Part shown: one piece after another, positions 20,031-26,570 of the stretch
Layout of the letters: every line of letters starts with the position of its first letter
How positions within the stretch are numbered: position 1 is the first letter of the stretch
NCBI RefSeq assembly: GCF_006717045.1
Contig: NZ_VFPH01000001.1
Location: forward strand, 496,001 to 560,000
Direction: 5' to 3'
Length of the DNA: 64,000 bases
From: Pseudonocardia cypriaca
GTDB taxonomy: Bacteria; Actinomycetota; Actinomycetes; Mycobacteriales; Pseudonocardiaceae
Notes under the pieces: model-generated
The model's input: the letters and a program-made list of their open reading frames with translations, nothing else
Told to the model about the DNA's origin: nothing
Databases searched by the model: none
Translations under genes and position numbers: made by a program

Positions 20031-20776
20031 GCGCCCAGCTGACAGCGGGGCGCCGCCTCGTCGCGGTGGGCCTGCTGTCGCTGCTGCTGGGAGCCGGGAG
20101 CGCCGGGGCCGCCGACGCCGCCGGGATCGTGATCGAGCCCGACCACGTCGAGCCCGGCGCCCGGGACGTCACGCTGGTCTTCCGCACCACCGACAGCGAC
20201 CCGGCGGCGCCCACCACCGGCTTCCAGCTGTTCCTGCCCACCGGACGGCCGCTCGTCGGGGTCACCGCGTCGGCCCCGCCCGGGTGGACGGCGGACCTCA
20301 CCACGACCGTGCTCCCGACGCCCGCCCCGAGCACGGACGGCCCGGTGAGCGAGGTCGTTTCGGCCGTCTCGTGGACGGCCACCGAGCCGCGGACCGCCGC
20401 GCCGGTGGACTTCACCCTGCACGTCGACCTGATGCCGGAGGGCGCAGGCCCGGTCCGCTTCCGGGCGGCCGGCACGGACGCGGCCGGGAACACGGTCGAA
20501 TGGGCGGACAGCTGGGCCGAGGGTGGCCCGAAGCCGGCGCACGATGCGCTGAAGCTGCCGCTGGGCGCGGCGCCCCGCCCACCCGAGCCGGCGGGCGCGC
20601 CCAGCCATCACCACGGGGTTTCGGCGACGGCCCTGCCGGCCGGGGCGGCCGGCCCGGCCGGCATCGCCACGGCCGCGGCCGGGCTGCTGGCCACAGCGGC
20701 CGCCCTGACAACGCTGGTGGTAATGCTCTCCCGCCGCCAGAGAAGACGCTTCGAGAAGCTGGGCCGCGACGGCTGA
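20027..20776 (+). CDS. Secreted, membrane-anchored DUF1775 (YcnI-like) protein
   Basis: A 249-residue protein with a signal peptide (hydrophobic stretch to about residue 30, GSAGAADAAG), a beta-rich DUF1775 domain (VTLVFRTTDSD, FQLFLPTGRPLVGV, APPGWTADL, VDFTLHVDLMPEG) and a C-terminal membrane segment near 210-235 followed by a basic tail RRQRRRF. YcnI proteins bind copper through an N-terminal histidine just after the signal peptide; here the mature start reads GIVIEPDHVEP, so that histidine is not visible. Coupled to sbnB by ATGA, hence part of the Dap operon. It may act at the cell surface, for instance in tolerance to or placement of a cationic product; inference only. Confidence 0.75.
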   Translation: MSAQLTAGRRLVAVGLLSLLLGAGSAGAADAAGIVIEPDHVEPGARDVTLVFRTTDSDPAAPTTGFQLFLPTGRPLVGVTASAPPGWTADLTTTVLPTPAPSTDGPVSEVVSAVSWTATEPRTAAPVDFTLHVDLMPEGAGPVRFRAAGTDAAGNTVEWADSWAEGGPKPAHDALKLPLGAAPRPPEPAGAPSHHHGVSATALPAGAAGPAGIATAAAGLLATAAALTTLVVMLSRRQRRRFEKLGRDG

Positions 20777-20779
20777 GCA

Positions 20780-20832
20780 TCATGGAGCCATGGTGATTTT
20801 TTCTGGGCTTCAGGCAGCAGTATGGCTCCATA
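20780..20832. repeat. Left hairpin element flanking the DUF559 gene
   Basis: A 53-bp element beginning TCATGGAGCCAT and ending ATGGCTCCATA, so its ends pair into a stem with a ~30-nt loop containing six Ts. Its reverse complement matches the element at 21762-21815 at 47 of 54 aligned positions with one gap. It starts 4 bp after the DUF1775 stop and may also act as that operon's terminator. Confidence 0.85.
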
Positions 20833-20899
20833 ACGCCCCTTGTGGATAGCTTGTGGATGCGGGTTCGACATCGTCGGCCGTCTCCTGCAGCTTGATCGT

Positions 20900-21757
20900 A
20901 TGGCTCTTCCTCCTCTGCCCCTCCTGTTTCGTGGGTCCGAGGCCGTGGCGTGCGGGGTGCTCACGCGGGCCCAGCTGCGCGGGACCGCGGTACACAGGCT
21001 TTGCCGCGACATCTACACGTTGTCGAGTACGCAGGTCACCCACGAACTGCGCTGCCGTGCCCTCGCGATGGCGCTCCCGCAGGGCACGGTGATCACCGGG
21101 CGGTCGGCGGCCACGGTGCGCGGAGTACGACTGTGCTGGCCAGAGGACGATGTGCAGGTCCTCGCCCCGTTGGAGGCGCGGCTCGGTCGCCGTAGCGGGT
21201 TGGACGTTCGGCGGACCGACGTCGCGCCGGACGAGTGGGAGCCATGGTCGGGTGGCCGGATTGCCACTCCGTTGCGCATGGCCCTCGACCTGCTGCTCGC
21301 TCGCCCTCTGCCCGATGCGGTCGCGGACCTGGATGCCGTACTGCGCGCCGGGAAGGTCGACCGCGACACGGTCGCGCGGATGCTGGCGGAGCGATCCGAC
21401 AACGGGATCGTCGTCGCGCGGCGCGCCGTCGAGCTCACCGATCCGCGCGCCGAGTCGCTGCCGGAGTCGAAGCTGCGGGTGCACCTCGTGCTGGACGGCC
21501 TCGACCCGGTGCCCCAGTACTGGCTCGAAGACCGGGCCGGTCGCATCGCCCGAGTCGATCTCACACTCCCGGAGCACAAGCTCGCGATCGAGTACGACGG
21601 CGACTGGCGCGACGGCGAGTCGTCGGCGCTGAACCGCGACCGCGACAGACTGAACCGCGTCCAGTCACTGAACTGGAGAGTGGTATTCGTAACCGCCCCC
21701 CTCCTGCGCAACGCCCCAAAGATGCTCCAGACGGTGCGAGCAGCAATCCCCAGCTGA
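20900..21757 (+). CDS. DUF559 (Vsr-like PD-(D/E)XK) domain protein with AbiEi-like N-terminus
   Basis: A 285-residue protein. The N-terminus (FRGSEAVACGVLTRAQLRG, LCRDIYTLSS) resembles the winged-helix start of AbiEi-type proteins. The C-terminus is a Vsr/DUF559-type nuclease domain with ARVDLTLPEHKLAIEYDGDW, then a basic helix with RDRDRLNRVQSLNWRVVFV, giving the usual D...(E)YDGD arrangement. ATG 20900 is chosen because similarity begins there; an in-frame TTG at 20840 is weaker. The gene is framed by two matching hairpin elements in inverted orientation and its right element begins 4 bp after its stop. Such genes are common and numerous in actinomycetes but their role is not established. 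It need not belong to the Dap operon. Confidence 0.8.
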   Translation: MALPPLPLLFRGSEAVACGVLTRAQLRGTAVHRLCRDIYTLSSTQVTHELRCRALAMALPQGTVITGRSAATVRGVRLCWPEDDVQVLAPLEARLGRRSGLDVRRTDVAPDEWEPWSGGRIATPLRMALDLLLARPLPDAVADLDAVLRAGKVDRDTVARMLAERSDNGIVVARRAVELTDPRAESLPESKLRVHLVLDGLDPVPQYWLEDRAGRIARVDLTLPEHKLAIEYDGDWRDGESSALNRDRDRLNRVQSLNWRVVFVTAPLLRNAPKMLQTVRAAIPS

Positions 21758-21761
21758 GAAT

Positions 21762-21815
21762 TATGGAGCCATACTGCTGTCTGAAGGCCCTCAAAAGAGC
21801 ACTATGGCTCCATGA
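21762..21815. repeat. Right hairpin element flanking the DUF559 gene
   Basis: A 54-bp element, inverted copy of 20780-20832 (six mismatches and one gap). Its ends TATGGAGCCAT and ATGGCTCCATGA form an internal stem with a 30-nt loop. Both copies keep their outermost 12 bases exactly, which is what a recognised DNA or RNA end would show. Confidence 0.85.
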
Positions 21816-21853
21816 CGCGGGTGCATTCGTCCCGTTACTGTCGAATACGCAGC

Positions 21854-21884
21854 GAGCCCGGCCGCGTGGGAGGCGACCGGGCTC
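21854..21884. terminator. GC-rich hairpin
   Basis: 8-bp perfect stem GAGCCCGG / CCGGGCTC with a 15-nt loop, followed on the plus strand by a G-run. It lies 17 bp past the stop of the small minus-strand gene at 21901 and probably ends that two-gene transcript. Confidence 0.5.
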
Positions 21885-21900
21885 GGGGGGATGGCGGGGT

Positions 21901-22089
21901 TCAGGGGCCGGGATCGAGGGCGGCACCGATGTCGCGCAGCCGCGCTGCGTGTGCGCGGGCGTGGTGGGCGCAGAACAGGAGCTCGCCTCCGGTCGGCAGC
22001 AGCGCCCTGACCCGCGCCGCGGCGTTGCAGCGGTCGCAGCGGTCGTGCCGGGTCGGCGCGGCGTGCACGGTGCTGGCTGTGGCGCTCAC
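21901..22089 (-). CDS. Small CxxC protein (DUF7455-like)
   Basis: A 62-residue protein with a CDRCNAAARVR motif, a later LLFCAHHARAHA segment and a short C-terminal tail. The Cys/His spacing (CxxC...CxxH) suggests a single zinc-binding knuckle like the small DUF7455 proteins found throughout actinobacteria, whose function is unknown. GTG start at 22089, overlapping the stop of the upstream small gene by 4 bp (GTGA), so translation is coupled. Confidence 0.75.
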   Translation of the reverse strand: MSATASTVHAAPTRHDRCDRCNAAARVRALLPTGGELLFCAHHARAHAARLRDIGAALDPGP

Positions 22090-22331
22090 GCCGGCACTCC
22101 CGTCCCGAGCAGCGCCCGGCCGGACGCGGTGAGCAGGGCCCGTCCCGACTCCGTGGCGGCGGCGATCAGGCCGGCCGATGCGAGGCGGGATCCGGCGAAC
22201 TGGTCGGCGAAGAACTTGCCGTCGACAACGAGCGCATTGTCCGATGCGGAGATATTGCACCGGCCGGCGGCGACAGCCCGGAGAACAGCACGGTCTCGAT
22301 TCGTAAGGGCGGCGGCGGTCATGGTGCTCAT
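22086..22331 (-). CDS. Small conserved hypothetical protein
   Basis: An 81-residue protein, mostly helical by composition: LTNRDRAVLRAVAAGRCNISASDNALVVDGKFFADQ and repeats of ASGRALL. The N-terminal TNRDRAVLRAVAAGR looks like a short winged-helix-type recognition segment but is too short to assign. Strong ribosome site AAGGAG 7-8 nt before the ATG. It forms a coupled pair with the CxxC protein at 21901. No function can be given. Confidence 0.7.
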   Translation of the reverse strand: MSTMTAAALTNRDRAVLRAVAAGRCNISASDNALVVDGKFFADQFAGSRLASAGLIAAATESGRALLTASGRALLGTGVPA

Positions 22332-22444
22332 CGTCGTTCTCCTTCCGGTCCGGCATTTCCGGTGACCGTTGAAGGATGCTCCTGGCCGCTCAGGCGATAC
22401 ATGGCGCTGGCCCTACGGACCCAGGGGAGGACCCGCCTTTGGAA

Positions 22445-22462
22445 GGTGGGGTGGACCCCACC
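22445..22462. terminator. Hairpin after the Hsp70-like gene
   Basis: Perfect 7-bp stem GGTGGGG / CCCCACC with a TGGA loop, 3 bp past the stop of the minus-strand Hsp70-like gene. Likely its terminator, although a very similar GGGGTG...CACCCC dyad occurs upstream of the same gene at 25062-25080. Confidence 0.5.
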
Positions 22463-22465
22463 CGG

Positions 22466-24958
22466 TCAGCCCGCGAGGTTCAGCAGCGTGATCGTGCCGT
22501 CGCGGAGGTTGCTGACGTAGCCCGTGGTCCCGTCCGGGTGCACCGCGACGGACGTGGGCGAGTTGCCGGTCGGGAGGGTGGCCGTCACCGTCATCGTGTC
22601 GGCGTTGATCACCGAAACCGTGTGGTCCGCGACGTTGGCGGTGTAGGCGAACCGGCCGTCCGGATGCCACGTGATGTCCTGCGGGTTGCCCCCGACCGGG
22701 ATCCGCGCGACGACCTGCTCGGTGTTCGTGTCGATCATCGTGACGGTGCCGGAGTCGTAGTTGACGTTGGCCACCAGCGGCCGTGTCGGGTGCACCGCAA
22801 CGCTGTGCGGGCTCTTGTCGACGGGTACCTCGGCGAGCACGGCGTTGTTCGACATGTCGAGCACGGACACCACGTTGGACTCGTGGTTCGCGACGTAGGC
22901 GCGGGTGCCGTCGTTCGAGAACTCGATCCAGTGCGGGTTCGGCGCCACCTTGATCTCGGTCGTCACCTCGTTGGTCGCGGTGTCGATCACGGAGATCGTG
23001 CCGGAGTCGTGGTTGGGCACGTACAGCAGCTTCCCGTCGCGGGTAACGGCGGCGAGGTACGGCCTGGTGCGCACGGGGATCGTCGCGACGATCGAGTTGC
23101 TGGTGGTGTCGAGCACCCCGACGGCGACGATCGTGCGCGCCTCGTTCCAGATGCTGACGTAGATCGTCCGGCCGTCCGGGGAGAACGCGAGGAACTGCGG
23201 CGGGCCCGCCTCCACCGGGATCGTGGCGGTCACGCGGTCAACGGCGGTGTCGATGACGGTGACGACGCCTTCGGTCCGGTTCGCGACGTAGGCCTGGCGC
23301 CCGTTCGGTGAGATGACGACGAATCCGGAGGTGGGTCCGGCCGGGATCGTCGCGCCGATCGAGGGCACCGCAACGCTCGACGCGGGGGGCGGCGCCCCGG
23401 GTGTGGCCGGTTCCGGCTCCGGCGCGGGAGCGGGCGCCGGTTCCGAGGGCGCCGGCTGCGCGGTGGGCGACTGCTGGCCGGGCCAGAACCGGTCGACGGC
23501 GACGTAGGCGAGCCCGCCGAGCACGGCGAGCACCGCGACCACCGCGGCCACGACGAGCAGCACGCGCCGCTCGCGGCCCCGGCCGCCGCCGGTGGCGGGA
23601 GGCGGCGGTGGTCCGAAGGGGGGTCGGGTCCCCGGTCGACCATGCACCTGTCCGGGAGGGGGCGGTGGATGTCCGTAGCTCGGGTACGCGGGGGGTGGTT
23701 CGGTTACGGGGATCGGTGTCACGAACGGGGGTGTCGACCCCTCGCCCGCGTCACGCGGCTGCGGGAACTCGGGCCCGGCGGGCGCGGTGGGGACCTCTCC
23801 CGGACGTCCCCCGTCGGGCCGGGCATCGGTCGGAACGGCCGTCGGGAACCCGCCGACGGGCGGGGCGGCGCCTGCCGCGCCGCTGCGCACGTCGGCCCCA
23901 CCGGCGCGCGCCAGTGCGGCCGCCCCCAGCGCCACCGCGTACTTCGGGTGCGCGTCGACGACGGTCGGACGGCCCAGCTCCTCGGAGATCATCCGCGACA
24001 CCAGCGGGATCCGCGACGACCCACCGACCAGCAGCACGGCGGAGAGTTGGCTCGGGTCGACGTTCGCCGAGCGCAACGTGCGCACGAGGGTGCCGATCGT
24101 GGACTCGATCGGCGCCCGGATCATGTCCTCGAACTCGGCCCGCGTCAGCCGCACGTCGAAGTGCCGGTTGGGCAGGAACACGGGGATCGTCGTCTCGGTG
24201 TCGACCGAGAGCGCCTCCTTGGCCAGCACGCAGTCCTGGTTCAGCCGGGCGAGCGCGATGCTGGTCTGCGGGTCGCTCATGTCGAGTTCGGTGAGCGCGC
24301 CGCCCGCCACGTAGTTGACGTGGGAGAGGATCGACTCGTCGAAGTCGACTCCGCCGAGGCGCTCGATCCCCTCCGGGATGCCGAGGATCTCGATGCCGTT
24401 CGGGTGCTTGCGCAGCACGGTGGCGTCGAACGTGCCGCCGCCCAGGTCGTACACGGCGATGGTCTCGCCGTCGGACAGGTGGCGGGATGCGGCGTAGTGC
24501 GCCGCCGCGGCCTCGGGCTCCGTGACCATCCGCGGTGCCGTGAGCCCCGCGACGTGCGGGACCTCGTCGAACAGCTCCCTGCGGAACGGCCCCCAGTTGG
24601 CCGGATGGGTGAGCACCACGCTCTCCGGCTTCGCGCCCTCGGTCTCGGTGACCTTGGCCAGTACGTCGTGCAACAGGGCGCCGAGCAGGGCGGTGACCGC
24701 GTAGGGCGTGCCCCCGAGCATCACCGGCGTCGGGTCGCCGAGGCGGCGCTTGAACTCACGTCCGATCCGGTCAGGGCTGCTGACCGCTCTCCTGGTGGCC
24801 GCGTCGCCGGAGACGAGGGCACCGTCCTCGTGCAGGTACACGACGGCCGGTGTCACCACCGAGCGGTCGCCGAGGGTGAACATCTCGACACGGGTGTTGG
24901 TGGCAAGCGCGGCTGCGACGAAAGTCGTTCCGAGGTCCACACCGAGGTGATAGCCCAC
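22466..24958 (-). CDS. Membrane-anchored Hsp70-like protein fused to YVTN beta-propeller
   Basis: An 830-residue fusion. Residues ~1-350 form a DnaK-like actin-fold ATPase: GVDLGTTFVAAA phosphate-1, VLTHPANWGPFRR, AVYDLGGGTFDATVL phosphate-2, and LLVGGSSRIPLVSRMI adenosine loop. There is no peptide-binding domain. A proline-rich linker (~355-450) leads to one membrane helix (~452-475) and then a ~300-residue beta-propeller of YVTN repeats (VANRTEGVVTVIDTA, VPNHDSGTISVIDTA, VANHESNVVSVLDMS). The ATPase would be cytoplasmic and the propeller outside. GTG start at 24958 with GGGAGGGG just before. Divergent from a histidine kinase/LuxR pair, which suggests a shared envelope-sensing role; inference. 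Confidence 0.88.
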   Translation of the reverse strand: MGYHLGVDLGTTFVAAALATNTRVEMFTLGDRSVVTPAVVYLHEDGALVSGDAATRRAVSSPDRIGREFKRRLGDPTPVMLGGTPYAVTALLGALLHDVLAKVTETEGAKPESVVLTHPANWGPFRRELFDEVPHVAGLTAPRMVTEPEAAAAHYAASRHLSDGETIAVYDLGGGTFDATVLRKHPNGIEILGIPEGIERLGGVDFDESILSHVNYVAGGALTELDMSDPQTSIALARLNQDCVLAKEALSVDTETTIPVFLPNRHFDVRLTRAEFEDMIRAPIESTIGTLVRTLRSANVDPSQLSAVLLVGGSSRIPLVSRMISEELGRPTVVDAHPKYAVALGAAALARAGGADVRSGAAGAAPPVGGFPTAVPTDARPDGGRPGEVPTAPAGPEFPQPRDAGEGSTPPFVTPIPVTEPPPAYPSYGHPPPPPGQVHGRPGTRPPFGPPPPPATGGGRGRERRVLLVVAAVVAVLAVLGGLAYVAVDRFWPGQQSPTAQPAPSEPAPAPAPEPEPATPGAPPPASSVAVPSIGATIPAGPTSGFVVISPNGRQAYVANRTEGVVTVIDTAVDRVTATIPVEAGPPQFLAFSPDGRTIYVSIWNEARTIVAVGVLDTTSNSIVATIPVRTRPYLAAVTRDGKLLYVPNHDSGTISVIDTATNEVTTEIKVAPNPHWIEFSNDGTRAYVANHESNVVSVLDMSNNAVLAEVPVDKSPHSVAVHPTRPLVANVNYDSGTVTMIDTNTEQVVARIPVGGNPQDITWHPDGRFAYTANVADHTVSVINADTMTVTATLPTGNSPTSVAVHPDGTTGYVSNLRDGTITLLNLAG

Positions 24959-25061
24959 TGTCCCCTCCCAGGGCCGGGTCTCGAGTTCCTCGTCGGCGCT
25001 CGATGGGATGTCATTACCGTTCTTGCCGGATTCGTGGGAAACAAGGGGGACAGCCCTACCT

Positions 25062-25080
25062 GGGGTGGGGCGCACCCCAT
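25062..25080. promoter_or_regulatory. Inverted repeat between divergent Hsp70 and kinase genes
   Basis: TGGGGTG-GGGCG-CACCCCA, a perfect 7-bp dyad 35 bp before the kinase start, in the only intergenic space between the Hsp70-like gene and the two-component pair. A candidate operator for the LuxR-type regulator at 25795; not tested against a known consensus. Confidence 0.35.
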
Positions 25081-25114
25081 TCACGGGCGGGTGTGGGGGT
25101 CGGACGATGGGCGC

Positions 25115-25804
25115 ATGATGCTCGAGCCAGCGCAGCGCGCCGGCGACGCTCCCCGTAGCGACTCCGAGCAGCACGCGCCTTCCGGACCGACGCTTCCCGG
25201 CACCCGGCTCCCGGCCCCCACGCCGGAGGCGCGCCTGCACGCCGAACGCGAACAGTGGCGGCTTCGCCGCGGCGTCGAACGCCAGCTGCACGACGGCGCC
25301 GCACTGCGGATCTCCGCGCTCACGCTGCAGCTCGGCCTCTTGCGACACCGCCCGGCCGACGGCGACCTGGACACCGCCATCGACGGCGTCCAGGACGAGC
25401 TGCACGCGGTGCTGCAGGAGCTGCGCGACGTCGCGGGCAAGATCTACCCGCCGCTGCTCGACGAGGCCGGCCTCGGACCGGCGCTGCGCGAGGTGGCCGA
25501 CCAGGTGGACTCATCCGTGCGGGTGAGCGCCTCCGACGACCGCTTCGGGCCCGCGGCTGAGGGCGCCGCCTACTTCGCCGTGGTCGGGTGCCTGGAGGCC
25601 GTGGCCGGAGATGGGCCGTCCGGCACGGCCGGCCTCGACGTCGTCGTACGGCGGGAGGACGACACCCTCGCCGTGGACGTCGCCGGGGTCGAGCTGCGCC
25701 ACGCCGACGCGATGCTGGGCGCCGTCCGGCACCTGGACGGCGTGATCGACGTGGCGGGTGGACCGCTCGTCGGCACGATCACTGTGAGGATCCCATGCGA
25801 GTAG
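25115..25804 (+). CDS. Soluble HisKA_3-type histidine kinase-like protein
   Basis: A 229-residue protein with no sensor or membrane segment. The dimerisation/phosphoacceptor helix VERQLHDGAALRISALTLQLG (His59) and the IYPPLLDEAGLGPALREVA segment are those of NarL-partner kinases. The ATPase half is short: clear N and G boxes (NAxxHA, DxGxG) are not visible, so autophosphorylation may be weak or need a partner. Its end overlaps the response regulator start by 10 bp. Paired ATGs at 25115 and 25118. May work with the larger kinases downstream. Confidence 0.7.
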   Translation: MMLEPAQRAGDAPRSDSEQHAPSGPTLPGTRLPAPTPEARLHAEREQWRLRRGVERQLHDGAALRISALTLQLGLLRHRPADGDLDTAIDGVQDELHAVLQELRDVAGKIYPPLLDEAGLGPALREVADQVDSSVRVSASDDRFGPAAEGAAYFAVVGCLEAVAGDGPSGTAGLDVVVRREDDTLAVDVAGVELRHADAMLGAVRHLDGVIDVAGGPLVGTITVRIPCE

Positions 25805-26460
25805 CACTTGCCGAGGACGGTGCCCTCTTCCGCGAGGGCCTGCTCATGCTGCTGGAGGCGGCGGGGCACGAGGTCGTGGGCAGCACCGCCGACGGCGACT
25901 CCCTCGTCAAGCTGCTGGCCGAGGAACCTGCGGACATCGCCATCCTCGACATCCGGATGCCGCCCGAACCCGACGGCGGCCTGGTCACGGCGGAACGCCT
26001 GCGCGCCGCGCACCCGGACATGGGGCTGCTGTTCCTGTCCCACTACGCCGAGTCGCACTACCTGATGCGCATCCTGCAGATCGGTACGGAGGCCGTCGGC
26101 TACCGCCTCAAGGAGAAGGTGGGCAGTGTCGATGTCCTCAGCGACACGCTCACGCGGATCAGCAGCGGTGAGATCGTCATCGAGCCGGTGCTCGCCAGGC
26201 GGCTGGTGGAGCGACCGCGCGGGGAGCGGAAGGGGACCGTCTCCACGCTGTCCGAGCGGGAGCTCGACGTGCTGCGCCTCATGGCGGAAGGCCGGTCCAA
26301 CAACGGCATCGCGGGCCAGCTGTTCGTCACGGCGAAGGCGGTCGAGAAGCACATCGCCAGCATCTTCGGCAAGCTGAACCTGCACCCCGACACCACGGAA
26401 CACCACCGGAGGGTGCTGGCCGTGCTCACTTACCTGCGCTCGCAGCGCGACGGCGAGTGA
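25795..26460 (+). CDS. NarL/LuxR-family response regulator
   Basis: A 221-residue response regulator: receiver domain with acidic pocket LAEDGALFREGL, phosphoacceptor Asp52 (IAILDIRMPP) and LFLSHYAESHYL, then a LuxR-type helix-turn-helix (TLSERELDVLRLMAEGRSNNGIA, VEKHIASIFGKL). GAGGA precedes the ATG, which lies inside the kinase gene (10-bp overlap), so the two are co-translated. Likely regulates the divergent Hsp70-like gene or the downstream kinase genes. Confidence 0.88.
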   Translation: MRVALAEDGALFREGLLMLLEAAGHEVVGSTADGDSLVKLLAEEPADIAILDIRMPPEPDGGLVTAERLRAAHPDMGLLFLSHYAESHYLMRILQIGTEAVGYRLKEKVGSVDVLSDTLTRISSGEIVIEPVLARRLVERPRGERKGTVSTLSERELDVLRLMAEGRSNNGIAGQLFVTAKAVEKHIASIFGKLNLHPDTTEHHRRVLAVLTYLRSQRDGE

Positions 26461-26570
26461 CCTGCATCGATGTCCCCATCTCGCTCGTCCGCCCGATTGG
26501 CGCCGATCGCCGCGGCGCATAGCGTGACCGGACCGGGCCATGGCCCGATCGGGCGTCGATCGGAAGCGCG

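Noticed and set aside
9830..20776. Reading the sbnA/sbnB operon as a staphyloferrin B-type siderophore cluster
   Set aside because: There is no IucA/IucC-type synthetase or siderophore uptake gene; the Pls-type membrane synthetase points to a polymer.
9830..20776. Reading it as a tuberactinomycin (viomycin)-type cluster
   Set aside because: No multi-module NRPS, capreomycidine or carbamoyl genes are present.
20780..21815. Insertion sequence
   Set aside because: No transposase and no direct target duplication could be seen; the flanking copies are hairpins, so a cassette is the better description.
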